Shown: positions 53,822 to 61,781, counted from the stretch's first letter. The stretch: DNA of 64,000 nucleotides from Clostridia bacterium (GCA_017942005.1 JAGAVJ010000005.1:1-64000), one strand, 5' to 3'. Program-made: numbers and translations. The notes: generated by a model not told the origin, from the sequence alone.

Positions 53822-55144
53822 ATGAATATTACAGAGGTTCTGAATCAGTTTCGGAATCCATGCAGCTGCGGCAAACAGCACACCCTTATTACGGACGCCG
53901 TTTACATCGGTCCGGGGGCATCGCAGCATTTAAAAGACGACATCGTCTCCCGTGGATTTTCAAGCGGCGTTGTCATCGCAGATACCAATACCGCTCCCAT
54001 TGCAGGAGAAGCGTTGGCAAACTCGTTATCGCTTCCGCTCCTCGTGCTTCCGGGAAATGCACACGCAACGGAGATTGTGACGGCAGAGCTGCAAAAAATG
54101 CTTTCTGCACTTACAAAGCAGCCGCAGTTTTATATTGCATGCGGTTCCGGCTCGCTTCACGACACGGTACGTTATACTGCTTGTGAAAATCACATACCGT
54201 TCTATTCGTATCCAACCGCGGCAAGTGTAGACGGTTTTGTTTCCGGTATTGCTGCAATGACCATTCGCGGCACAAAGGTCTCCTACCCTTCCCGCTCCCC
54301 GATTGCGCTGTATGCCGATCCCGCAATTTTTGCCGCTGCTCCAAGCCGTCTGACCGCAAGCGGCGTCGGAGATCTGCTCGGAAAGTACATTTGTCTTGCA
54401 GACTGGCGAATCGCACAGGCACTAACCGGAGAGGAGATTTGCCCTGCCCTTCTTTCATTGGAATATCAGGTGATCAGGGAATTGGAATCGGTGATTGCAT
54501 CCAGCGGCGATGCCATTTTAGAGGACGGTCCCAAACATACGGAATTCGTCTGCCGCGTCATGGAAGGACTTGTCCTCTCCGGTCTTGCAATTCAATTAAA
54601 CGGCAATTCCCGTCCGGCATCCGGTGCGGAACATCATCTTTCCCATTTCTGGGAAATGGCGCGCATCAATGAAGATACCGCCGCACTGCACGGAGAACAG
54701 GTCGGCGTTGCAACGCTGTTGATGCTGGACTGCTATAAAAAAGCTTCCGCCGATTTTGACAAACCGTTTTCCTATCATCCAAAGACACTGTTTTCCCGCG
54801 ACCGGATTTTGCCGGTCTATCGTGAACTGACCAACGATATTCTAAAGGAAAACATGCCCACGGGACATGCAGACAGCTGCTCTTTGGCCGGCATTGCAGA
54901 ACAGGCGCCCCTGCTGCATGCAAAGGAAATACGCGATATCATCGACACACTGCCGGAATATGACACGCTCCTTTCCGAAATGCATGCCTGCGGCTGCAAA
55001 ACAACACTTGCAGAAATCGGCTTACCGCAGACCAATGCGTTTTTAAGCACAACCTTGCGTTTTGCACCCTACGCCCGCAACCGTCTCACCTTTTTAAAGT
55101 ATCTGGCAGCCCAAGATATGATTGAAAATGAAAGACAGACATAA
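53822..55144 (+). CDS. egsA: sn-Glycerol-1-phosphate dehydrogenase
   Basis: NAD(P)H-dependent reductase of dihydroxyacetone phosphate to glycerol 1-phosphate, the archaeal-type backbone enantiomer; bacterial members (AraM) feed heptaprenylglyceryl phosphate. The 440-residue protein has an iron/zinc alcohol dehydrogenase fold: VVIADTNTAPIAG, GSGSLHDTVRY, the family stretch FYSYPTAASVDGFVS, the metal Asp in GVGDLLGKYICLADW, and metal His in GAEHHLSHFWE and LHGEQVGV. The frame opens at 53762, but ATG 53822 follows the SD-hairpin element. Confidence 0.88.
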   Translation: MNITEVLNQFRNPCSCGKQHTLITDAVYIGPGASQHLKDDIVSRGFSSGVVIADTNTAPIAGEALANSLSLPLLVLPGNAHATEIVTAELQKMLSALTKQPQFYIACGSGSLHDTVRYTACENHIPFYSYPTAASVDGFVSGIAAMTIRGTKVSYPSRSPIALYADPAIFAAAPSRLTASGVGDLLGKYICLADWRIAQALTGEEICPALLSLEYQVIRELESVIASSGDAILEDGPKHTEFVCRVMEGLVLSGLAIQLNGNSRPASGAEHHLSHFWEMARINEDTAALHGEQVGVATLLMLDCYKKASADFDKPFSYHPKTLFSRDRILPVYRELTNDILKENMPTGHADSCSLAGIAEQAPLLHAKEIRDIIDTLPEYDTLLSEMHACGCKTTLAEIGLPQTNAFLSTTLRFAPYARNRLTFLKYLAAQDMIENERQT

Positions 55145-55170
55145 AGTTTAAAAGATATAAGGAGGAACCC

Positions 55171-56490
55171 TTGAAATTTGAATGGAATAAACGCGATGTC
55201 ACGCGTACCGTATTTTCTGCAATTCTCATTGTTTTCGCTGTCATCTGTGTGTTTTTCTTCCTTCGTTTTGAAGCATTCGGGAATTTCATTTCAAAAATCG
55301 TCGATGTCTGCAAACCATTATTATATGCGGTAGCCATTGCGTATCTGCTTTGGCCGATTCTGCTGTTTTTTGAAAAAAGCGTCTTCCACGGTTTGGAAAA
55401 AGAAAAACCGCGTAAAAAGCTGGTACGCACACTTTCCATCATTACCACCTATATCATTTTTATTTTAGCGCTGACACTGTTGTTCAGCATTGTCATTCCG
55501 CAGATTACAGACAGTGTCAAAATGCTGATGGACAAAATGAACATTTATATTTCCACAGCACAGACTTGGATTGATGATGTCATCATCAGCAATCCGAAAA
55601 TCCATATCAACGTCGATTTCATCAACGAACAGCTGGAGAAATTAAACGACTGGATCAATCAGTTGATTACATGGATTTACGACAATTTCAAGACACTCTT
55701 TTCCAGCATCACATCTTATGCCACAACCTTTGCTACGGAAATCTGGAATATTGTTCTCGGCGTCATTTTTGCAGTTTACTTCCTGCTTTTCAAGGAAAAT
55801 CTGATCGCACAGATCAAAAAACTGTTCGCTGCAATTCTGCCGCAGTCGTGGTTTCAGAAAGCCGTCCATTACACGCATGTCACCGACAGCACCTTTGGCG
55901 GCTTTATCAACGGAAAACTGCTGGATTCCCTGATCATTGGCATTCTCTGCTTTATCTTAATGAGTATTTTCAGAATGCCGTATGCACCATTAATCAGCTT
56001 AATCATCGGCATCACCAATGTCATTCCGTTTTTCGGGCCTATTATCGGCGCCATTCCAAGTGCATTTTTTATCTTTATCGCCGATCCCGGTATGACTATC
56101 TGGTTCATTGTCTTGATCTTCGCATTGCAGCAGCTTGACGGCAATGTCATCGGTCCGAAAATTCTCGGTGATTTTATCGGTCTGTCTCCGCTGTGGATTG
56201 TCGTTTCCATTACTGTGATGGGTGGATTGTTCGGTGTATTCGGTATGTTTGTCGGTGTTCCGACCTTTGCTGTCATTTACACGATTATCAAGGAAATTAC
56301 CGAGATGAATCTGGAGAAAAAAGGAATGCCCTCCGATACGGATTCCTATTACAGAGAACCGGAATTCAAAGAAATCGTGCATACACCGCAAAAAGAACAA
56401 CGGGAAAACCCCATTGCAAAGCGATTTTCTCTTGCCAAGCAAGCCATTGCCCGAAAATTAAAAAAACCAGGCGATTCGGATAAAAAATAA
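55171..56490 (+). CDS. AI-2E family transporter (PerM/YdiK type)
   Basis: The 439-residue membrane protein has the typical layout: two N-terminal helices, a third near LSIITTYIIFILAL, a long soluble segment (about 110-190), then five helices with the conserved INGKLLDSLIIG and IPFFGPIIGAIP motifs and a GNVIGPKILGD segment. Family members export small molecules or ions; the substrate cannot be told. TTG at 55171 is the start, supported by AAGGAGG 5-7 bases upstream. The C-terminal tail is basic and cytoplasmic. Confidence 0.88.
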   Translation: MKFEWNKRDVTRTVFSAILIVFAVICVFFFLRFEAFGNFISKIVDVCKPLLYAVAIAYLLWPILLFFEKSVFHGLEKEKPRKKLVRTLSIITTYIIFILALTLLFSIVIPQITDSVKMLMDKMNIYISTAQTWIDDVIISNPKIHINVDFINEQLEKLNDWINQLITWIYDNFKTLFSSITSYATTFATEIWNIVLGVIFAVYFLLFKENLIAQIKKLFAAILPQSWFQKAVHYTHVTDSTFGGFINGKLLDSLIIGILCFILMSIFRMPYAPLISLIIGITNVIPFFGPIIGAIPSAFFIFIADPGMTIWFIVLIFALQQLDGNVIGPKILGDFIGLSPLWIVVSITVMGGLFGVFGMFVGVPTFAVIYTIIKEITEMNLEKKGMPSDTDSYYREPEFKEIVHTPQKEQRENPIAKRFSLAKQAIARKLKKPGDSDKK

Positions 56491-56504
56491 AGGAGACATC
56501 TCCC

Positions 56505-57425
56505 ATGAAACGATTGCTTTCCCTCATGCTGATCTGCACCATCGGAATCTTCACCCTATGCATGTGCACTGCCTGTCAAAGCAAAGACGATACTGCTCCC
56601 ACAGAATCAAATTCTGCCGCTGTAGAATCCACGGTGATTTTTGAAAACGAGCTGTTTTACGAGCTGAAAAAAGAAGCCGGAACACTGGATGTTGTCATGT
56701 TCCGTGTCGGCAATGCAGACGCAATCCTTTTCTCGACTGAAAACTGCACCCTTTTGCTTGATACCGGTGAAAAAAATGATTTTGACGCCGACAAAATTCT
56801 CGCATACTGTGCCTCGCAGAACATCACAGCACTGGATGCCGTCATTGTCAGCAATGTGCTGACAGACAACATCGGCGGATATGAAAAAATCTGCAAAGAA
56901 CTTGCCGTTACAGAAGTCATTGCACCTTTTTATAATGCGACCGGGCACCGGTACACCAAATTTCTGCGCACAGTTCTCGCATCAGGCGCTGCTTTGACAA
57001 ATATTTCTGAGGTTACCGCAAGGACATGGGACGATGTCAGTATCACCTTTTACCCCGCTGCTAATCCTGTCGTTTATGATACAGAAGAAGATATGTCGCT
57101 TGTGCTTGCACTCACGCACGGTGATAATACCATGCTCTTCTGCGGCAATATTCGAGAGCCGCGTATTGCAGAAGTGACCGAAACCATTACCGACACCTTT
57201 GATGTGGTAAAGCTGCCGGATCACGGCTTCTTCTTTGACGGCATGGATGCATTCCTTGACCAATATGCGCCGCAGTATGTCATGATATCCGACTCTGCAA
57301 AAAACAGTGTCACCTACGACCTGCTCTCCATGCTGGCAGACAAAAACATCACCTATTACCGTACCGCAGACGCTTATATATGTGCAAGATCCGACGGCAA
57401 AAAGCTGACCTTTACACAAAACTGA
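56505..57425 (+). CDS. Lipoprotein with degenerate metallo-beta-lactamase fold
   Basis: The 306-residue protein has a lipoprotein signal with Cys at about residue 24 (CMCTACQS) and a domain like the ComEC/Rec2 hydrolase: DVVMFRVGNADAILF, LLLDTGEKNDFD, and VKLPDHGFFFDG. The metal motif HXHXDH is replaced by SNVLTDNIGG, so three His are missing and only one Asp remains. It is therefore probably not a zinc hydrolase, perhaps a binding protein. AAGGAG lies 9 bases upstream. It is 14 bases after the AI-2E gene and likely co-transcribed. Confidence 0.8.
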   Translation: MKRLLSLMLICTIGIFTLCMCTACQSKDDTAPTESNSAAVESTVIFENELFYELKKEAGTLDVVMFRVGNADAILFSTENCTLLLDTGEKNDFDADKILAYCASQNITALDAVIVSNVLTDNIGGYEKICKELAVTEVIAPFYNATGHRYTKFLRTVLASGAALTNISEVTARTWDDVSITFYPAANPVVYDTEEDMSLVLALTHGDNTMLFCGNIREPRIAEVTETITDTFDVVKLPDHGFFFDGMDAFLDQYAPQYVMISDSAKNSVTYDLLSMLADKNITYYRTADAYICARSDGKKLTFTQN

Positions 57426-57507
57426 TAGTTTGTGTCATTGTGCCTACGGCTCCTATTGGCATCCCGAAAATAAGTCCAATGAAAATACCTTTTAGCAAAT
57501 AATGCAC
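57412..57507 (-). pseudogene. LysE-family transporter N-terminal remnant
   Basis: GTG at 57507 with an AAGGCGGTGA Shine-Dalgarno opens 31 codons reading HYLLKGIFIGLIFGMPIGAV and then GTMTQ before TAA. This matches the first membrane helix and motif of LysE-family exporters (LLKGIIIGLIFGVPAGAIG pattern). The rest of the gene is missing; the frame ends inside the lipoprotein gene, so it is a truncated relic. Confidence 0.45.
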
Positions 57508-57563
57508 GCAATCACCGCCTTTTTGTCAAATAAGGGAATAACAGTGCTGTCATCCCCTCATTC

Positions 57564-57870
57564 TTGCGCCTTTATGCGCAGCAACACTGCTTTTTTACAA
57601 GAATCTCACCTTTTGCATCAGGAATATCTATAATCATTTCAGATAGAATGTCCGCGAACTTCGGTCAGCTTGTACGGCACCTTGAAATGCCGCACATTCG
57701 CTTCTACGATTTACGTCACACCGCAGCAACCAATATGTACCAGCTCACAGGTGACTTTTCCCTACACCCGTAAAAACCCGCGCCAAAAAAGACACAGCCA
57801 GCAAGGACACCCCCAAGAAAACAAAAAAGAGAAGCAGCGGAATGGAGCTGTGAGGGACGTATCTCTTTAC
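57564..57870 (+). pseudogene. Tyrosine recombinase (phage integrase) C-terminal remnant
   Basis: The frame from about 57640 encodes FGQLVRHLEMPHIRFYDLRH and continues TAATNMYQLTGDF, matching the R-H-x-x-R box region of tyrosine integrases (HIRFHDLRHTAAT pattern). After TGDF the homology stops; a Lys/Thr/Ser-rich tail (VKTRAKKDT onward) in another frame may be the old C terminus, implying an internal deletion. It sits 140 bases from the 3' end of tRNA-Ser, the usual integration site, so it is a scar of an excised or decayed element. Confidence 0.65.
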
Positions 57871-57897
57871 AGCTCCGCGCTGCTTTTTATATGCTTT
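57833..57897 (+). terminator. Terminator after the integrase remnant
   Basis: Stem AGCAGCG / CGCTGCT plus inner GGAGCTGT / ACAGCTCC, followed by TTTTTAT on the plus strand. Confidence 0.75.
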
Positions 57898-57964
57898 TAG
57901 GAAATCCGGGCACCACAGGCACCATTTTAGGAAATCCGACTAAGCAAGGCACCACGGGGAGCAA

Positions 57965-57999
57965 GAGAAAAGCCTTGAAAACGTAATGTTTTCAAGGCT
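57965..57999 (-). terminator. Terminator of tRNA-Ser
   Basis: 12-bp perfect stem AGCCTTGAAAAC / GTTTTCAAGGCT with a 5-base loop; on the minus strand TTCTCTTGC follows, immediately after the tRNA CCA end. Confidence 0.75.
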
Positions 58000-58002
58000 T
58001 TG

Positions 58003-58091
58003 TGGCGGAGAGAGAGGGATTTGAACCCTCGTAGGATTGCTCCCAAACTGATTTCGAGTCAGCCCCGTTATGACCACTTCGATATCTCTCC
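58003..58091 (-). tRNA. tRNA-Ser (anticodon CGA)
   Basis: Minus strand: acceptor GGAGAGA / TCTCTCC, D arm, anticodon stem GCTGA/TCAGT with loop CTCGAAA (anticodon CGA), long class II variable arm (GGGAGC...), T arm with GGTTCAAATC and encoded CCA at 58003-58005. Its 3' end faces the integrase remnant. Confidence 0.93.
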
Positions 58092-58166
58092 ATTTTATAT
58101 ATTTGGTCGTAAAATTTTCTCAAAATTGATCATAAAAATCCGTGTGACCAATCTTTTACAATATAT

Positions 58167-58195
58167 ATTATATCACATGCCTTCAAAAAAATCAA
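58167..58195 (-). promoter_or_regulatory. Promoter of tRNA-Ser
   Basis: Minus-strand -35 TTGATT (58190-58195), 17-base spacer, -10 TATAAT (58167-58172), about 75 bases before the mature tRNA. Confidence 0.75.
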
Positions 58196-58256
58196 GTCTT
58201 TTTTAAAATTTTAGATGGAGATAAAAAATATCACAATCCATTTATATGTTAATAAC

Positions 58257-58471
58257 ACGTGAGTTCGATAGAATTCTCAGAGAAAACTTTTTTGAAAAAA
58301 GTTTTCCCCGAACCCCTTTCAAAAAACTTTATGCGGGAATATAAAACAAAATTTGCATGAATGATTTGTTCAATTTGAACCATACTATACAGTCTCTTCT
58401 GTTTGAAAGTTTTTGCGAAGGAGTTTGAGGAGGTGCTTTTTTCAAAAAGCATCTCCTCATCGAACTCACGT
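58257..58471 (-). repeat. MITE-like composite palindromic element, full copy 2 (inverted)
   Basis: 215-bp copy of the element at 6394-6600 in the opposite orientation, with near-perfect terminal inverted repeats (ACGTGAGTTCGAT at 58257-58269; ATCGAACTCACGT at 58459-58471). Both internal hairpins are kept; the central part differs most. A perfect 7-bp direct repeat TAATAAC flanks it (58250-58256 and 58472-58478). Confidence 0.8.
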
Positions 58472-58591
58472 TAATAACGCAACAACGAAAGGAAAGCGCA
58501 GAAGGTTTACACAATAAAACCTTCTGCGTCTATAATACAAAAAAAGCATAGCTGTATGAAAGCGCATACGTGCTTCGGGCTGCTGCAATGA

Positions 58592-58963
58592 TTATACCAC
58601 ACAATAGCCTTTTGCCTCTAAAGCAGCCATAGCGTTTTCAAAATTTTCTTCTTTTACCAGAATATAATCGGTATTGTATGTAGAAAGTGCAAAGATACCG
58701 ATTTTTTGTTCAGCAAGAATTCCCGATATTTTTGACAGGATTCCGATCAAAGAAAAATCCAGAACACCTTGAATCCGAAATCCTCTAAAACCATCTTCCC
58801 TCTTCCCTGCAACGGTATTGCTGGGTGTATCTTCTGTTTTGCATACAAGAGAAATTTCATCCTTGGTTTTTTCAATGAAATAAAAATCCGTATCCTGTAC
58901 AATGGTATCGACAGATGTTAATTGGCATACAGTGATTTGATACGGCAGTTTTTGCAGTTCCAT
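58592..58963 (-). CDS. ACT-domain amino-acid-sensing protein
   Basis: The 123-residue protein is a tandem ACT-type protein of the kind annotated as ACT domain-containing (CASTOR-like): VCKTEDTPSNTVAGKREDGFRGFRIQGVLDFSLIGILSKISGILAEQKIGIFALSTYNTDYILV, cited in part, gives the second ACT fold with the typical FSLIGILS and STYNTDYI motifs. Ligand binding, probably an amino acid, is inferred from the family. GAGAGGAAC lies upstream. The neighbouring GNAT genes may form a loose cluster. Confidence 0.82.
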   Translation of the reverse strand: MELQKLPYQITVCQLTSVDTIVQDTDFYFIEKTKDEISLVCKTEDTPSNTVAGKREDGFRGFRIQGVLDFSLIGILSKISGILAEQKIGIFALSTYNTDYILVKEENFENAMAALEAKGYCVV

Positions 58964-58987
58964 ATTCGTTCCTCTCCCATGACAGAA

Positions 58988-59545
58988 TCAATCTAAGAAG
59001 CCGTCACGGTTCCACTTCAAAACCGTCTTATACCCCAGCTTTTCATACCACGGTGCAACGCCTGTGTAATGTATGAAGCTGATATCATACCCCTCGTCTT
59101 TTAATATCTGCGTCACCTGCTTCACCATCATCAATCCGATGCCTTTGTGACGGTATGCAGGAAGTGTACCAACGCAGCCGGGACCGCCAACTTTGATTTC
59201 TTTGCCGCCGATACAGTGTGTTCCCATTTCATCAATCAGACAAAAGCTGACCGCTTCTCCATCCATATAGCCGCAATAAATCCGAAGTGTGCCATTGTAT
59301 AACGGTCCCCATCCGGGAGAAACCAGATCGGCCTTTTTCTGTATCTCTGTAAGATCTTCCGTATAAAAACCAAATGAAATACGATCATCTAATTTTTTAT
59401 CATAGATTGTGGGATCAAATGCATCCAGCGAAAGAACCATTTCTTCACAAACACGTTCTTTGGAAAGATTGCGGATATTGTCACCCTCAAAAAAATGTGG
59501 GTAGATATTGTCAAATATTGTGATAAAGTCCTGCCTGTTCATCAT
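58988..59545 (-). CDS. GNAT N-acetyltransferase (first)
   Basis: The 185-residue protein has the acetyl-CoA loop GTLPAYRHKGIGLMMVKQ (about 132-149) and VAPWYEKLGY near the end, standard GNAT motifs A and B. The acceptor is unknown. The ATG pair at 59545/59542 follows GGAG at 6 or 9 bases; the frame is open to 59608 within the upstream gene region. AT-rich like its neighbours. Confidence 0.82.
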   Translation of the reverse strand: MMNRQDFITIFDNIYPHFFEGDNIRNLSKERVCEEMVLSLDAFDPTIYDKKLDDRISFGFYTEDLTEIQKKADLVSPGWGPLYNGTLRIYCGYMDGEAVSFCLIDEMGTHCIGGKEIKVGGPGCVGTLPAYRHKGIGLMMVKQVTQILKDEGYDISFIHYTGVAPWYEKLGYKTVLKWNRDGFLD

Positions 59546-59595
59546 AAAACGCTCCTGTCTTTTCAATATGGGGCGATATCGCTCCGTCATTATAT

Positions 59596-60027
59596 TTATG
59601 AAAACCACTTACAAGGAATGGTTAAAAAATCATCATTGTTGATTTGAAATCCATTTTTCTCATAAAATATACGCGCTGTATCCGTTTGTACCAGCCATTC
59701 AGAATCTCTGCATGCGCTTCTGCACCGTTTCAGCAGTTCTGTACCGATGCCGCGGCGCTGATATTGCGGTAAAACAGCAAAGTCATAAATCACAGAGCGG
59801 AAATGGAGATCACTCAACACCCTCACGCATCCCACCAAGGTGTCTCCGTCCCATGCAGAAAATACAAACGTGGAATTTAAGAACCCAATATTAAAATGAT
59901 CCATCATTTCCTGTGTGGTTTTTATTTCCTGTGTTGCTTGATTTTCTTTCACCCATCCAACGGCGAAAAACAACCGATATAATTGGTCACACGGCAAATT
60001 CTTACAGCTTTTATATTCTATATTCAT
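59596..60027 (-). CDS. GNAT N-acetyltransferase (second)
   Basis: The 143-residue protein has motif A VLPQYQRRGIGTELLKRC (about 87-104) and motif B TARIFYEKNGFQ, and begins with a typical beta-alpha N-terminal lobe. Acceptor unknown. AGAGGATATC lies before the ATG. Its stop is 50 bases upstream of the first GNAT start, so the two may share a transcript. Confidence 0.85.
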   Translation of the reverse strand: MNIEYKSCKNLPCDQLYRLFFAVGWVKENQATQEIKTTQEMMDHFNIGFLNSTFVFSAWDGDTLVGCVRVLSDLHFRSVIYDFAVLPQYQRRGIGTELLKRCRSACRDSEWLVQTDTARIFYEKNGFQINNDDFLTIPCKWFS

Positions 60028-60133
60028 TCGATATCCTCTGGGCGTCTTCCAATTTGATATGCATCAGATATGAAAATCGCCTGATCCAAACGGCAATGCA
60101 GAAAATTCATACCCATCTGCGGTCATTCCCTAT

Positions 60134-60460
60134 TTATTTCTTCTTTTTCGGCTTTGGCTTCGGTGCCGGTAGTTCCTCATACATTGCACGGAAAAGTCCG
60201 GCAAGAAGCGCGCGGTCATCCACATCCTCTACCAACAGCATTTCCTTTGCATTTGCATACGGATGCTCCAGCACAGCATGCGGCAGATAAGCGATGGCAG
60301 ACGCTGTCGGTTTTACAAGAAGTCTGTTGTCATAGATTCCGCCTGCAACTTTTCCGCGATAATAAATAAGGTATTCCCCCATCATTGCACGTGCGCTGAC
60401 TTCTTCCAAATTCGATAACTGTTCCAATATAAACTGTACATATTCCTTACTTGATGCCAT
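60134..60460 (-). CDS. TfoX/Sxy N-terminal domain protein
   Basis: The 108-residue protein has the TfoX N-terminal fold: VSARAMMGEYLIYYRGKVAGGIYDNRLLVK (in part) with the conserved Met-Met-Gly-Glu segment and PYANAKEMLLVEDVDD. The C-terminal tail is a Lys/Pro repeat (KPKPKKKK). TfoX is a competence activator in gamma-proteobacteria, but short Firmicute members are of unknown role. ATG at 60460 follows GGGAGGGG; the frame opens at 60523. Confidence 0.82.
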   Translation of the reverse strand: MASSKEYVQFILEQLSNLEEVSARAMMGEYLIYYRGKVAGGIYDNRLLVKPTASAIAYLPHAVLEHPYANAKEMLLVEDVDDRALLAGLFRAMYEELPAPKPKPKKKK

Positions 60461-60479
60461 ATGGTTTTCCCCTCCCTTT

Positions 60480-60959
60480 TTACTTACGATTCTGACGGTG
60501 TTTTGTTTGGTGCAAGCCGTCATTCATCCTTTTTACAGTACACATACCTGTGAAAAACAGTATACACCAAATGATGAGAAAAATCAAGAGAAAAATTCCA
60601 AAATATCGTAAAAAACCGATGATGCTGTGTTCCATCCAGTACGAAAAGTAAGCAACCGGCATCATGATTACCGAAACAATACCAAAATAAACACAGGTCT
60701 GCTTTATAACACTCCAGCTTTCGATTTCCCATATCAACGAACTTGCAGAAAAACCGATGCCCAGTACCCCGCACAGCAGTGTTTGCAGCAGTACCGCACG
60801 AATTTCACTTCCCATCGTGCGAAACAGCTCCGGTTCACAGGAAATATAGTCTCCGTTTGCCCAAATCAAAGATATAATGATGGTAATGATGTATCCAATA
60901 GCGATTCCAATCGGAAACCCCAATAGACTGCGTAATATAAGTTTCTTTTTCCTATTCAT
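60480..60959 (-). CDS. DUF3021 membrane protein paired with LytTR regulator
   Basis: The 159-residue protein has four membrane helices (about 12-34, 53-75, 84-106 and 117-139), a short basic N terminus and a basic C terminus, fitting DUF3021. Such proteins are usually encoded next to a LytTR-type regulator, as here. Function unknown; a membrane sensor or inhibitor of the regulator is inferred. The Shine-Dalgarno is separated from the start by a hairpin (next entry). Confidence 0.75.
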   Translation of the reverse strand: MNRKKKLILRSLLGFPIGIAIGYIITIIISLIWANGDYISCEPELFRTMGSEIRAVLLQTLLCGVLGIGFSASSLIWEIESWSVIKQTCVYFGIVSVIMMPVAYFSYWMEHSIIGFLRYFGIFLLIFLIIWCILFFTGMCTVKRMNDGLHQTKHRQNRK

Positions 60960-61005
60960 ATGATGACTGCTACGTTAACAAACGTATGCATACGCTCCTT
61001 TCCAT
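60960..61005 (-). promoter_or_regulatory. SD-hairpin-start element of the DUF3021 gene
   Basis: Minus strand: GAAAGGAGCG, hairpin TGC(a)TACGTT-tgtt-AACGTAGCA (60968-60990), then GTCATCAT and the ATG at 60959. The upstream context also contains CCGTGTGTCATTTTC. Confidence 0.55.
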
Positions 61006-61083
61006 GTAAAACAATGGTGAAAATGACACACGGGACAGAAAACCATGGATTCAAATGACTTTCTGACTTCTTCCCCCACGCGC

Positions 61084-61536
61084 TCAGATTCCCAATAATT
61101 TTTTCAGCTTTGATACATAGCGTCTGGATACATATGTGACATATCCGTTTGTAAATTTCACACAGATGGTACCTGTAAAACGCAAGTCAAAGTGATCTAC
61201 ATGCTTTAAATTGACAATTTCCGAATTGGAAATGCGAACAAATGGATACGATGGCAGCAGCGCTTCAATTTCATATAATCGGTGCCGCAAAACATATTCC
61301 CCTTTTTGCGTCACCGCAAACACTTTCCCTGCGTTTGCGTAAATACGAATCAAATCTGCCTGTTCCAACACTTCCAGTGCGTTTTCACCAACTCTGCATC
61401 CGGAAATAATGTTGTTCGGCTGTATCTGCATTGTCAGCTGATTGATAATGGTATCCACTTCTTCCGTCATAGAAGCGGTCAGCAGGATAACCTTTGGCTC
61501 CGAATATGCACTGTCAATTTTCACCTCAAGCTGCAT
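61084..61536 (-). CDS. LytTR-family DNA-binding regulator
   Basis: The 150-residue protein has an N-terminal alpha/beta segment without the receiver Asp, then the LytTR DNA-binding domain (about 60-150): DLIRIYANAGKVFAVT, YPFVRISNSEIVNLKHVDHFD and FTNGYVTYVSRRYVSKLKKLLGI (in part). This matches the short LytTR proteins that accompany DUF3021 genes. ATG at 61536 follows AGAGG at 8 bases; GTG at 61545 is the alternative. Confidence 0.85.
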   Translation of the reverse strand: MQLEVKIDSAYSEPKVILLTASMTEEVDTIINQLTMQIQPNNIISGCRVGENALEVLEQADLIRIYANAGKVFAVTQKGEYVLRHRLYEIEALLPSYPFVRISNSEIVNLKHVDHFDLRFTGTICVKFTNGYVTYVSRRYVSKLKKLLGI

Positions 61537-61642
61537 TGCATTCACCTCTTTCTACGCTGTTATTATACAATAAAACGAAAAGAAAAGCAATAGGTTTCAA
61601 ACAGTCGGTCAATTTCGGTATATAAGTGGTCGATGTTCGTTA

Positions 61643-61708
61643 AACGTTTTTGGGGAGGAGTTTGAGGCGGTGCTTTTAAAAAAAAGCATCTCCTCATGAA
61701 ACACACGT
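61643..61708 (-). repeat. Half-copy of the MITE-like element
   Basis: Runs from AACGTTTTTGGGGAGGAG through the GAGGCGGTGC hairpin to the end ATGAAACACACGT; the pairing arm is eroded compared with full copies. Confidence 0.6.
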
Positions 61709-61712
61709 GAAA

Positions 61713-61758
61713 AAAGGATGTATCCCCAAAAACTTGATGTGTACGGGATACATCCTTT
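61713..61758 (-). terminator. Terminator of the aldo/keto reductase gene
   Basis: 14-bp perfect stem AAAGGATGTATCCC / GGGATACATCCTTT with an 18-base loop; on the minus strand it continues TTTCACG. Confidence 0.8.
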
Positions 61759-61781
61759 CGAAAAATGAAAACCGTCTCCGG

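Noticed and set aside
58000-58206. 68-codon plus-strand frame starting MWRRERDLNPRR
   Set aside because: This is the well-known false translation of the strand opposite a tRNA-Ser gene.
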